Part shown: positions 7,486 through 16,450 of the stretch, one piece after another
Layout: every line of letters begins with the position of its first letter
How positions within the stretch are numbered: the stretch's first letter is position 1
Source of the DNA: Chitinophagaceae bacterium
Lineage (GTDB): Bacteria > Bacteroidota > Bacteroidia > Chitinophagales > Chitinophagaceae
Assembly (NCBI GenBank): GCA_020403425.1
Contig: JADBXR010000028.1
Span: forward strand, 1 to 36,278
Direction of reading: 5' to 3'
Length of the DNA: 36,278 nt
Translations under genes and position numbers: made by a program
The notes under the pieces: model-generated
The model's database searches: none
Told to the model about the DNA's origin: nothing
What the model saw: the letters and a program-made list of their open reading frames with translations, nothing else

Positions 7486-10400
7486 ATGAAGCTCAGAAAA
7501 CTATTCACCCTTGCTGTTCTTTTCCTGTCGATCACCGCAAATGCACAGCATACCGATACGGTTTTTCAAAACGAATGGCTCCAGATCGATACACTCATTG
7601 TACAAAAGGACCTTACCAGAACGGCGCTCGATAAAATAGCCACTGTTTACCGGAAGGCCAAACAGCAAAAGCTGACCGCGCAATCCATCAAATGCCTGAT
7701 CTACCAATACAGTTTACAGCAAAAGCTGACCGACAGAGAACCCAACCTGTTTCTGAAAAAGATCAGGGAGGAACTGAATAATTCGGTGAACGAAACCGAA
7801 CGCGCCATTCTCCATTCACTCCTGGCCAAATTCTACCGCCAATACCGTGACGATAATTTCTGGAGGATCAGGGAAAGAAAAGCCACGGACAAACCTAACA
7901 ATGATATCAGCAGTTGGGGGCTTACCGAGTTCACAAAGACCATCGATCAACATTACCTGAAGTCGCTGGAACAGGCCCGTCTTCTGCAAAAGATCCCGGT
8001 TACCGCGTACGATGCCATTATCAAAAGAGGGAACAGTCGCCACTTACGACCCACTCTATACGACCTGTTGGCACACGAAGCGTTGGCATATTTTACAACC
8101 GGCGAATACTACCGGGCAGGTGCCAGACCAGTCCGTGCCTTTGTGATACCCGGACATCAGGCGCTGGCCACCATGGATGATTTTATCGAACAGGATTTCA
8201 TCACCCAGGATAGCAGCTCTTCCCACTGGCGGGCTTTGCAACTGTTTCAGCAACTATTGCGTTTTCACAGGAACGATACGAACAAGGAAGCCCTGTTGGA
8301 GCTTAACACCGAAAGGGTCGAATGGGTCTATCAACAAACAGAGATAGCAGAAAAGGAAATATTGTATACCAGGGCACTGCAAGAGATGACGAACCAGTAC
8401 CCAACTTACACGGCCACTGCCCAGGCATGGTACCTGCTTGCCAGGAAACAAGCCGATAAAGCTTCCAACTACCATCCCTTCCAGGATACCACTCATAGAT
8501 GGGGTTACCGACAAGCCAAAGAAATAGCAGAAAAGGGCCTGGCGCTTTATAAAGGGAAAGGAGCACACCCGGGAATTTTGCAACTACAGGACCTTTTGAC
8601 GGAGATCGGATACAAAGACCTGAGCACCCGGACAGAATCGGTCAACCTTCCTGGCAAAGCCTTTCGCGCTTTGGTCAGTTACCGGAACATAGATACGGTT
8701 TATGTCCGTGTCATCCGGCTGAAAGAACGTGAAGTGGATGAAAAGGAAAATAATCCCCGCCCCTGGAAGAAACTACTGGGGTATACTCCTTTCTACCAGC
8801 GTCAGGTGGCACTACCGATCACCGGTGATTTTCAGCCTCACGCAACCGAGATCCTGCTGGATGAACTACCGGTAGGCCAATACGCTTTACTCTGTTCAGA
8901 CAGCAGAAAATTCAATGACAGCCTGAATAAAATCAGTTTGCAGTATTTCCAGGTATCACAACTGAGTTATGTCCGAAATGGCACCGATTATTTTGTCTTG
9001 AACCGTGCAACAGGCAAACCCATACCAGGCGTGCAGGCTACGGTCTACCAATACCAGTATTCACTCGGCGATTGGAATCAGACCAAACTGGCGGAACTGA
9101 CCACTGACAAGAACGGGCACTTCACATACCCCGACAGCAGAAGCGCTGCCTACATCAAGGTAGCACTATCACTGAGAGAAGACAGGTTGTTATCCCAAAA
9201 CACGGAGCGGATCTATTACAATCACGAGGCAACGACCCGGAACACGGACAGCACCACTTATGAGACCAATAACAGCAGGGTATTCTTTTTTACAGACAGG
9301 AGTATTTACCGTCCCGGGCAATCCATATTCTTCAAAGGAATAGCGGTCACTAAAGATTATCATACACAGAACAGCAAACTGATCACATCCCCTGAAAAAA
9401 GATGGGTGTACCTGAATGATGCCAATTCCAAACGCATCGATTCCCTGTCTGTTACCCTGAACAACTATGGTTCATTCAAGGGCAGTTTCCGTATTCCGCA
9501 GCAGGTGCTCAGCGGCAACTTCAGCATAACACTGCGATCAATACCTGCCGAAGGAAATTATTTCTCCGTAGAGGAATACAAGCGACCGGCTTTCCATGTT
9601 TCTTTCAAAAACGTGCAGAAAGCATACCGGCTGAATGATTCGGTCACCGTAAATGGTGAGGCGGCCGCCTATGCCGGCAACGCCATCAATGGAGGCAAAG
9701 TAGTATATAGTATTACCCGAAACAAACGCTACCCGCGTCCCTGGAGCTATAGGTCGGGATATCGCGGCGACAGTGAAGGCAGGCAGATAGTCAATGGCGA
9801 AACTGTTACGGACGCCAACGGAAATTTCCATATCACTTTCAAGGCCCTGGCAGATGATATCACCGACCGTTCCGACAATCCCTATTTCGAGTATACGGTA
9901 ACCGCAGATGTGACTGACATCAATGGAGAAACGAGAAGTACGGAAACGGAGATCCGCATAGGAAATGCCGCACTGCAACTATCGTTGAACCTGCCGGAGA
10001 AAATCGAGGCCGACAGCCTCAGGAAGATCGATCTGGCAACGACCAATCTCAGCAACGAGAAGCTGGCAACCGGTGTACAGGTGCAGATCTTTTCGCTGCA
10101 GGAACCGGGCCGCTTGGTTCGCAAGCGCTACTGGCAGCGACCAGACCAGTTTGTGATGTCGAAGGCGTTTTTTGTACAGGCGTTCCCTTCTGATGAATAC
10201 GAAGAAGAAGCTGATTATCGAAGCTGGCCAACCCGTAGCCTGGTTCTTACAGGTCATGTAGATACAAAGGAGACCGATCATTACTCCATTGCAGCAGGAA
10301 CCATGGCTCCTGGATATTACAGGATCGAAGCTACAGCTACCGACCCTTACGGAGAGAAAGTAACCACCGTGAGTTACCTGCAGGTATACAGTACCAAAGA

Positions 10401-13400
10401 CCATGCATTCGGGAAGCATGCTGTTGTCTTCCATGATGCAGCAAACAGATCCATACAACCTGGCGGTACGGCTCATTTCATCAACCACTGTGAACCCCAA
10501 GACCTGTTTGTGATCAGGCAAACACTCCGGAGCAACCAGCGAAAAGACGACTACCAGTTCATTCACAAAACACAGGGAACAGAAGACATCAGCTATACGG
10601 CTGCGGAAACAGACCGAGGTGGCGTGGATCTCACAGAAGCGTTCGTGTGGGATAACCGTGTATACACGTATTCTTATCACATAGACATTCCCTGGCGCAA
10701 CAAAGAGCTGACCGTTCGGCACGAAACGTTCCGCAACAAGACCGAACCCGGTAGCAAAGAAAACTGGACCCTGGTCGTTGAAGGGACCAAGGGTAAGGAA
10801 GCCACTGCAGAATTACTGACCGGTATGTACGATGCCTCGCTTGACCAGTTCAAGGAACAAGGCTGGAACATTCCTTATCTATGGCCTACGCAATATTATC
10901 AGAACCCGTTCAACGGGAACAGCAACTTTACAGAAACCGTTTCTACAGGCAATTATCTTCCGGTTCCGCAATCACCATCTGATTCACCTGTATTTGACCA
11001 GTTGGCCGATGATGCATCCCAATTATATAACCAGAACCTCGGACGTTTGCTGGGGAATACCGCTATAGCCATCTCCCCTTCCCTGCGGGAAAAGCTGGAT
11101 GAGATGAACCAGGGTATGGCAACCGGACATGCCGTTCTCAAGGCCGGTACCATAGCCCCTATTGCAAGTTCCGACCAGAACAAAAGCAGCGATGCTGCAC
11201 GGGAGATCAAACTATCAGGAATGTCTACACTGGCTTCTCAGAATATGTTGGCCAAAGCGCTGCCTCCTGCGGAACGATCCGGCAACCGTACAGTTGCAGA
11301 TGTACAGAACATCAGTCCACGAAAGAATTTTAATGAAACGGCGTTCTTTTTTCCACAGTTATCTGCAGATTCATCCGGCAGATACAGTTTCAGCTTTACC
11401 ATGCCTGAAGCATTGACCCAATGGAAATGGATGAGCCTGGCACATACGCGCGAACTGGCATTCGGGTATACCAGCGACCTCATTGTTACGCAAAAGAAAT
11501 TAATGGTACAGCCCAACACACCGCGTTTTCTACGCGAAGGGGATAATATCGAACTCATCAGCAAGATCGTGAACCTGAGCGAACAGGAACTGACCGGGCA
11601 GGTAACACTTGAATTACTTGACGCGAGTACCAACACTTCCGTGGACGGGTGGTTCCAGAACGTATTCCCTTCGCAATACTTTACCGTAGAGGCCGGGAAA
11701 GCCAGTATTGTCAAATTCCCGATACAGGTACCTTTCAATTTCAACCGACCGCTTACCTGGCGCATCAAAGCGGGCACAGGCCTGTTAAGTGACGGGGAAG
11801 AGAACACCCTGCCGGTGGTCACCAACCGGCTGCTGGTGACCGAAAGCCTGCCACTATTCATCAAAGGGGATACCACGCAAACCTTCAGGTTCAACAAACT
11901 GCTACACAACAACAGCGAAAGCCTGTCACAACAGGGATTGACCATTGAATTCAGCAGCAACCCTGTCTGGAATGCGGTACAGGCGCTGCCCTACCTGATG
12001 GAGTATCCCTATGAGTGTGCCGAGCAGAGCTTTAACCGCGTGTATGCCAACCTCCTGGCGTCATGGATTGTAAACAGGAACAGCAGGATCAGGCAAGTAC
12101 TTGCGCAATGGCAGCAAGACAGCAGTTCACTGCAAAGTAATCTTCAGAAAAATGAGGAACTAAAACAGCTGCTGTTGCAGGAAACGCCCTGGGTATTACA
12201 GGCAGAAAACGAAGAACAGCAAAAGAAAAACATAGAACTGCTTTTCAACCTGGCAAAACTTGAGAACCAGGCATCCCAATGGATCGACAAACTTGCACAA
12301 ATGCAATTGCCCAATGGTGCTTTCAGCTGGTTCAGGGGAGGGTACGAAGACCGGTTCATCACCAATTATATACTTACCGGCATCGGCAAACTGAAGCGTC
12401 TGGGAGCACTATCTCCCGAAATGGCCGGTAAAATGCGCAATATTACAGTGAGAGCCATCCGTTTCCTGGATGAAAGGATCCAGCGGGATTACCTGCTTCT
12501 GCAAAAAAACGGACCCAGCAAAAGCACGGATATCAATGGGTCCGATATCGATTATCTGTACATGCGCAGTTTCTTCCGGGATATTGCTCAACAATCTCCG
12601 GAAGCTTACCAGTTCCTGCTGGCACAAGCCCGAAAATACTGGACAAAACAGAGCAGTTTTTACAAAGCCAAACTGGGACTGATATTGTACCGTACCGGAA
12701 ATGAGAAAACTGCCACTAAGGAAATACTTCCTGCATTACTGGAAAATGCCATAACCGATCCGCAACAAGGCATGTATTGGAAATCGGCCTACGCCGGAAG
12801 CTGGTACCCATCCCCCATTGAACACCAGAGCATGTTGATCAGTTTTATGAGTGAAATCATCCAGGACACCAAAAATGAGTGGCTGGATAAGCAGATCTAT
12901 GACATGAAGACCTGGTTACTACTGAACAAACAAAGCAATCACTGGAAAACGACCATTGCAACAGCCGATGCCTGTTATGCACTACTGGCGAATGGCACAG
13001 ACTGGCTGAACACAGACAAAAAGGTCGCCATTCGACTTGGTCAGACAGAGCTCAATTACGAGTCACAATCTTCCGAAACGGCCACAGGTTATTTCAAAAA
13101 GAGGATCGATGGTAAAAAGATCAGCACCGACATGGGTAACATTACCGTGACCGTTCAGTCAAAAAACAGCTCCTCACAAGCGAAAGAGCCGCATGTATCA
13201 CCTTCCTGGGGTACCGTGTACTGGCAATACTTCGAAGACATGAACAAGATAACGCCGGCAAATACTCCCTTATCGGTCACAAAAAAACTGTTCATCGAAA
13301 AAAACAGTGAGCAGGGAAAGACATTGCATGCAGTAGCTGAAGGAGAGACTTTGGCAGTGGGCGATAAACTGATCGTTCGTCTGGAACTGCGCAGCGACAG

Positions 13401-13692
13401 GGACATGGACTATCTGCATCTGAAAGACGTACGAGCTTCCGGTGCCGAACCTACCAATGTCCTCAGCGGTTACAGATGGCAGGATGGGCTGGGTTATTAC
13501 GAAAGCACCAAGGACATCAGCAGCCATTTCTTCATCGACCATCTTCGGAAAGGCACTTATGTATTCGAGTACCCGATGTTCGTAACACATAGTGGTGAGT
13601 TCTCTGCCGGGGTGGCCAGTATCCAGTGTATGTATGCACCGGAATTCACCAGTCATTCGGAAGGTATCAGGATCAGGGTAAGCAATCCCTGA
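7486..13692 (+). CDS. Bacterial alpha-2-macroglobulin family protein with thioester motif
   Basis: A very large exported protein (2068 aa) of the bacterial alpha-2-macroglobulin family, thought to trap proteases covalently in the periplasm or at the cell surface. The start is the ATG at 7486, which gives the signal peptide MKLRKLFTLAVLFLSITANA; an upstream TTG at 7441 adds 15 non-signal residues and is rejected. A Bacteroidota-type helical region fills the first ~380 residues. The MG2-like segment FFFTDRSIYRPGQSIFFKG is near 600-630. The thioester motif CAEQ in YPYECAEQSF is at about C1511, within the helical thioester domain. There is no lipobox, unlike many proteobacterial members. No penicillin-binding protein 1C gene, the common partner elsewhere, is adjacent. 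A weak inverted repeat after the stop (13685-13721) may terminate transcription. Confidence 0.9.
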   Translation: MKLRKLFTLAVLFLSITANAQHTDTVFQNEWLQIDTLIVQKDLTRTALDKIATVYRKAKQQKLTAQSIKCLIYQYSLQQKLTDREPNLFLKKIREELNNSVNETERAILHSLLAKFYRQYRDDNFWRIRERKATDKPNNDISSWGLTEFTKTIDQHYLKSLEQARLLQKIPVTAYDAIIKRGNSRHLRPTLYDLLAHEALAYFTTGEYYRAGARPVRAFVIPGHQALATMDDFIEQDFITQDSSSSHWRALQLFQQLLRFHRNDTNKEALLELNTERVEWVYQQTEIAEKEILYTRALQEMTNQYPTYTATAQAWYLLARKQADKASNYHPFQDTTHRWGYRQAKEIAEKGLALYKGKGAHPGILQLQDLLTEIGYKDLSTRTESVNLPGKAFRALVSYRNIDTVYVRVIRLKEREVDEKENNPRPWKKLLGYTPFYQRQVALPITGDFQPHATEILLDELPVGQYALLCSDSRKFNDSLNKISLQYFQVSQLSYVRNGTDYFVLNRATGKPIPGVQATVYQYQYSLGDWNQTKLAELTTDKNGHFTYPDSRSAAYIKVALSLREDRLLSQNTERIYYNHEATTRNTDSTTYETNNSRVFFFTDRSIYRPGQSIFFKGIAVTKDYHTQNSKLITSPEKRWVYLNDANSKRIDSLSVTLNNYGSFKGSFRIPQQVLSGNFSITLRSIPAEGNYFSVEEYKRPAFHVSFKNVQKAYRLNDSVTVNGEAAAYAGNAINGGKVVYSITRNKRYPRPWSYRSGYRGDSEGRQIVNGETVTDANGNFHITFKALADDITDRSDNPYFEYTVTADVTDINGETRSTETEIRIGNAALQLSLNLPEKIEADSLRKIDLATTNLSNEKLATGVQVQIFSLQEPGRLVRKRYWQRPDQFVMSKAFFVQAFPSDEYEEEADYRSWPTRSLVLTGHVDTKETDHYSIAAGTMAPGYYRIEATATDPYGEKVTTVSYLQVYSTKDHAFGKHAVVFHDAANRSIQPGGTAHFINHCEPQDLFVIRQTLRSNQRKDDYQFIHKTQGTEDISYTAAETDRGGVDLTEAFVWDNRVYTYSYHIDIPWRNKELTVRHETFRNKTEPGSKENWTLVVEGTKGKEATAELLTGMYDASLDQFKEQGWNIPYLWPTQYYQNPFNGNSNFTETVSTGNYLPVPQSPSDSPVFDQLADDASQLYNQNLGRLLGNTAIAISPSLREKLDEMNQGMATGHAVLKAGTIAPIASSDQNKSSDAAREIKLSGMSTLASQNMLAKALPPAERSGNRTVADVQNISPRKNFNETAFFFPQLSADSSGRYSFSFTMPEALTQWKWMSLAHTRELAFGYTSDLIVTQKKLMVQPNTPRFLREGDNIELISKIVNLSEQELTGQVTLELLDASTNTSVDGWFQNVFPSQYFTVEAGKASIVKFPIQVPFNFNRPLTWRIKAGTGLLSDGEENTLPVVTNRLLVTESLPLFIKGDTTQTFRFNKLLHNNSESLSQQGLTIEFSSNPVWNAVQALPYLMEYPYECAEQSFNRVYANLLASWIVNRNSRIRQVLAQWQQDSSSLQSNLQKNEELKQLLLQETPWVLQAENEEQQKKNIELLFNLAKLENQASQWIDKLAQMQLPNGAFSWFRGGYEDRFITNYILTGIGKLKRLGALSPEMAGKMRNITVRAIRFLDERIQRDYLLLQKNGPSKSTDINGSDIDYLYMRSFFRDIAQQSPEAYQFLLAQARKYWTKQSSFYKAKLGLILYRTGNEKTATKEILPALLENAITDPQQGMYWKSAYAGSWYPSPIEHQSMLISFMSEIIQDTKNEWLDKQIYDMKTWLLLNKQSNHWKTTIATADACYALLANGTDWLNTDKKVAIRLGQTELNYESQSSETATGYFKKRIDGKKISTDMGNITVTVQSKNSSSQAKEPHVSPSWGTVYWQYFEDMNKITPANTPLSVTKKLFIEKNSEQGKTLHAVAEGETLAVGDKLIVRLELRSDRDMDYLHLKDVRASGAEPTNVLSGYRWQDGLGYYESTKDISSHFFIDHLRKGTYVFEYPMFVTHSGEFSAGVASIQCMYAPEFTSHSEGIRIRVSNP

Positions 13693-13766
13693 TGCCTGAT
13701 GTCACTTATGCGACCAGGGATCATTTTCTTAAGAAGGCTCTGATCTTTTGTCTACGTATCCGGTTC

Positions 13767-13797
13767 TTGCTGGATGCGGGCTTTTTATTCATCTTTG
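13767..13797 (+). promoter_or_regulatory. Promoter for the FAD oxidoreductase, leaderless layout
   Basis: TTG at 13767-13769 and CATCTTTG at 13790-13797 (one mismatch to TAnnTTTG) are 20 nt apart. Only four nucleotides separate the -7 element from the ATG at 13802, so transcription should start at or next to the start codon. Confidence 0.5.
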
Positions 13798-13801
13798 CGG
13801 T

Positions 13802-14860
13802 ATGCAAGTGGATTATCTCATCGTAGGTCAGGGTATCTGTGGTACGTTTCTGAGTCATGAACTGATCAAAGCCGGTAAATCCGTACTGGTGATCGATGAA
13901 AGCAAACCCAATTCCTCCAGTAAAGTGGCCAGTGGTGTCATCAACCCGATCACCGGCAGAAGGATGGTGCGCACCTGGGAGATCGAAAAGTTGATGCCCT
14001 ATGCCGTTCAGGCATACCGGGACTTTGGCGAAGAGCTGGGTGTGCCGTTGATCAGGCAGTGCAATATTCTCGACTTTCACCCGACACCGCAAATGGTGAT
14101 GGCTTTCCGCGAGCGGCTTCCCGAAGAGCAGGAATACCTGCACTACCCGGCTGACCCGGATCACTGGAAGCAATACTTTGGTTTTGATTTCACGATCGGC
14201 GAAATAGATCCTTGCTGGCTGATAGACCTGCATGCATTATTGACCCACTGGCGGGCAAGATTGAAAAATCAACAACAGCTACTGGAAACCTCTTTCCAAC
14301 TGGCAGACTGCACCATTGGTCAAGAAGAAGTGCGCTACCAGCAGATACACGCAAAAAAAATACTGTTCAGTGATGGCGTAGCTGGCTTCGACAATCCCTA
14401 CTTCAAAAACCTTCCCTATGCAAGAAACAAAGGGCAGGCACTGATCGTACGTATACCCGGCTTACCCCGTACCCATATCTTTAAACAGGGTTTTGTGCTG
14501 GTTCCCTGGCAGGATCCGGACCTGTTCTGGGTAGGCTCTACCTATGAATGGGATTTTACGGATACCCACCCATCCGCAGATTTCCGGAACAAAGCAGAAA
14601 TGCACCTGAAACACTGGCTCAAACAACCCTTCGAAACTGTGGACCATCTGGCTGCTGAGCGGCCCGCCAATATGGAAAGAAGACCCTTTGTGGGCCTGCA
14701 TCCACTTACACACACCGTAGGCGTATTCAACGGAATGGGAACCAAGGGATGTTCCCTGGCGCCCTATTTTTCCAGGGAACTCACCCATCACCTGGTGCAG
14801 GATAGCCCCATTCATCCACAGGCTGATGTACGCAGGTTTACTAAGATTTTAAGCCGCTGA
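13802..14860 (+). CDS. FAD-dependent oxidoreductase (DAO family)
   Basis: A 352-aa cytoplasmic flavoprotein of the D-amino-acid oxidase/glycine oxidase-like superfamily. The N-terminus MQVDYLIVGQGICGTFLSHE is a Rossmann dinucleotide-binding motif (GxGxxG at 9-14) followed by an acidic strand end (VLVIDE). The C-terminal NGMGTKGCSLAP segment resembles the second FAD contact of the family. The start is the ATG at 13802; the upstream TTG at 13748 would put 18 residues before the Rossmann strand and would overlap the promoter. Substrate cannot be told from sequence. It is followed 54 bp later by a small membrane protein on the same strand. Confidence 0.85.
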   Translation: MQVDYLIVGQGICGTFLSHELIKAGKSVLVIDESKPNSSSKVASGVINPITGRRMVRTWEIEKLMPYAVQAYRDFGEELGVPLIRQCNILDFHPTPQMVMAFRERLPEEQEYLHYPADPDHWKQYFGFDFTIGEIDPCWLIDLHALLTHWRARLKNQQQLLETSFQLADCTIGQEEVRYQQIHAKKILFSDGVAGFDNPYFKNLPYARNKGQALIVRIPGLPRTHIFKQGFVLVPWQDPDLFWVGSTYEWDFTDTHPSADFRNKAEMHLKHWLKQPFETVDHLAAERPANMERRPFVGLHPLTHTVGVFNGMGTKGCSLAPYFSRELTHHLVQDSPIHPQADVRRFTKILSR

Positions 14861-14914
14861 TTGCGCACAAAAAATTAATATTGTATCCATCAAATCACTG
14901 CTAACGCCTTCTCA

Positions 14915-15340
14915 ATGGATACGCTGAAAACCCCTGTCATCAGCAACGCTGACAACAGTTATATCATCCCGCTACGCTACCGGAAAATGGAGAACCTGCA
15001 TATTGTTTTCTGGTTGTTCAAAGATGTGGCCTGGTGTATGGTATGGAAACCGCTGGGTATCGTCATGATCATTCCCACTTTGGTGATATCGATCATCATT
15101 GCCTGGCGCACCAGGCAGTACATGTCAGAACTCTGCCATAACCTGGCCATCACCATCTGGATCAGTGCCAACTCATACTGGATGGTAAGCGAGTTTCTCG
15201 GTTTTGACCACTACGCGCTGATCGGCGAACTGACTTTCAAACACCTGGCATTGATCCCTTTTACGATCGGCATACTGATCCTGGGCTTCTATTACCTTAT
15301 CTGGAAGCCCCGCCACCCGAACGAACTTGAAACCATGTAG
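14915..15340 (+). CDS. Small integral membrane protein, unknown function
   Basis: A 141-aa protein with four likely membrane segments (about 43-63, 76-92, 98-112 and 114-130). A conserved-looking segment, MENLHIVFWLFKDVAWCM, precedes the first. It resembles uncharacterised Bacteroidota membrane proteins with an ENLHIxFWLxKD motif, a resemblance from memory. The ATG at 14915 is preceded by TAATATTG (about 14877), one mismatch from TAnnTTTG, so the gene may have its own promoter. No catalytic residues are evident. Confidence 0.8.
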   Translation: MDTLKTPVISNADNSYIIPLRYRKMENLHIVFWLFKDVAWCMVWKPLGIVMIIPTLVISIIIAWRTRQYMSELCHNLAITIWISANSYWMVSEFLGFDHYALIGELTFKHLALIPFTIGILILGFYYLIWKPRHPNELETM

Positions 15341-15450
15341 CAAAAATGCCGGAAAAACAGCCATTTTACCGTTCATCAAACATACTTTACCACTTGTGAA
15401 ACCGCAAGTCCCGTTTAACCCGGATCCGCTTTATGGTGTACCATGCTTCG

Positions 15451-15669
15451 CTATATCTTTACGCCATCAAAGTAAATGGAGCCTCGCTCCCATGTAATAT
15501 GAACCACTTGCCCGAATCTCGCTATTTCAGATTTCGTCAGCACATCAAACCACCGGGATTCTAGATCCTCCGTTCCACCCACCTTTCCGGACAAAGAAAG
15601 CAAGTAACTCCAGCCGTTGCAGCAGTTGGTCATAGAGCCGGCGTATGCTGTGCCGTATAGGTTACCCAT
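15451..15669 (-). CDS. Possible small protein, 72 aa
   Basis: This is the only candidate gene in the 394-bp gap 15341-15734. The frame opens with ATG at 15667-15669 and has balanced codon use, ending WERGSIYFDGVKI. I recognise no family. It lacks a signal peptide, a convincing promoter and a terminator, and it converges on the membrane-protein gene. A TGCCGC/GCGGCA hairpin (15685-15699) lies just upstream. It could be a real small gene, a remnant, or chance. Confidence 0.35.
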   Translation of the reverse strand: MGNLYGTAYAGSMTNCCNGWSYLLSLSGKVGGTEDLESRWFDVLTKSEIARFGQVVHITWERGSIYFDGVKI

Positions 15670-15734
15670 CCTCGCATCCCAGGTTGCCGCAGTGCGGCAG
15701 TGGACCCGTATTCACTTAATCACCTTAACTACTT

Positions 15735-15890
15735 ATGATCTTATCAATGAAACCGATCGTTCTCGTGATTCTGGGAGGTGCCATCCTGCTTTGGTTATTC
15801 TCCTCTTCAGATGCTTCCGACAAAGGCACAAAAGCAGCTGTACAAAACACGGCTTCACGGCCTCTGCTGCAACAGGTCTCCCGGCATTAA
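15735..15890 (+). CDS. Small single-pass membrane protein, 47-51 aa
   Basis: The frame starts at ATG 15735 (MILSMKPIVLVILGG) with a second ATG at 15747. The shorter form starts MKPIVLVILGGAILLWLF, a strong membrane or signal-anchor helix followed by SSSDASDKGTKAA and a polar tail ending VSRH. The pattern of basic N-terminus, hydrophobic helix and hydrophilic tail is typical of small membrane proteins. The stop TAA (15888-15890) overlaps the stop of the convergent lipoprotein gene, the two sharing TTAA. No clear promoter is seen. Confidence 0.5.
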   Translation: MILSMKPIVLVILGGAILLWLFSSSDASDKGTKAAVQNTASRPLLQQVSRH

Positions 15891-16342
15891 TATCTCCGGA
15901 AAGTATAGCGTGCGATTGTATACCCATTGTAATTGGTGGCGATGAGGTGGCTGCCCGTATAAGTGATATCATCAAATAGCAGATCCGCAGAACCTGCAGT
16001 GACCGGATCGTACACATGGATCTCGAATGAATCGTGCAGGTCGTTATAATAGTTACCATACTGATCATAATAACCGGATCGAATGGTACGGATACGCCAG
16101 CTACCGCGCATAAAATTGTAGCCATCATCATATTCGGCTGCACCATTGTTGTAGAAACGGAAGACACCGTTCTCAAGCCCGGTATTAAAATAGTACCAGC
16201 CATTACCACTGCTGCGCGAAGATTCACTCAGCACCCAGGATCCGGCCACAGGTGGCTGGGTAGTGCCGACAACCGTTTTTACACAGCTCTGTGTCAGGAA
16301 CAATAGAGTGATCAGCATCAGGTAGTGTAGACTTGTTTTCAT
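15887..16342 (-). CDS. Putative lipoprotein, unknown function
   Basis: A 151-aa protein with a lipoprotein signal peptide: MKTSLHYLMLITLLFLTQSC, lipobox LTQSC with Cys at about residue 20. The mature part is rich in Tyr, Asn, Gly and Ser, with WYYFNTG, FRFYNNG and YNFMRGSWRI-type beta strands. This is reminiscent of lipocalin-like small Bacteroidota lipoproteins, but I cannot assign a family. It should be anchored in the envelope. Its upstream region holds a GGTAACAGA/TCTGTTACC inverted repeat. Its stop overlaps that of the convergent small membrane protein. Confidence 0.8.
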   Translation of the reverse strand: MKTSLHYLMLITLLFLTQSCVKTVVGTTQPPVAGSWVLSESSRSSGNGWYYFNTGLENGVFRFYNNGAAEYDDGYNFMRGSWRIRTIRSGYYDQYGNYYNDLHDSFEIHVYDPVTAGSADLLFDDITYTGSHLIATNYNGYTIARYTFRRY

Positions 16343-16354
16343 AACATAGGTTTT

Positions 16355-16396
16355 GGTAACAGATCTTATTTCTGTTACCTATCCAATTCTGTTACC
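16355..16396 (-). promoter_or_regulatory. Inverted repeat plus third half-site upstream of the lipoprotein gene
   Basis: GGTAACAGA (16355-16363) and TCTGTTACC (16371-16379) form perfect 9-bp arms with a 7-nt spacer. A further TCTGTTACC lies at 16388-16396, 17 bp from the previous copy. The block begins 13 bp upstream of the start. It could be an operator with three half-sites or a hairpin in the 5' leader. Confidence 0.5.
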
Positions 16397-16450
16397 AGAA
16401 AACAATTTTCAGGGATCAATAGGGGGCTTTTACCTTTTTTTTAACAGGGC

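Noticed and set aside
9979..10722. 247-aa minus-strand ORF inside the alpha-2-macroglobulin gene
   Set aside because: It is a shadow frame of a confident gene with no recognisable domain.
15617..15979. 120-aa plus-strand ORF
   Set aside because: It runs in another frame through the small membrane protein and antisense to the lipoprotein; composition is not protein-like.
15733..16227. 164-aa minus-strand ORF
   Set aside because: It is an alternative frame of the lipoprotein gene, rich in Met/Ile/Thr repeats and without a sensible start.
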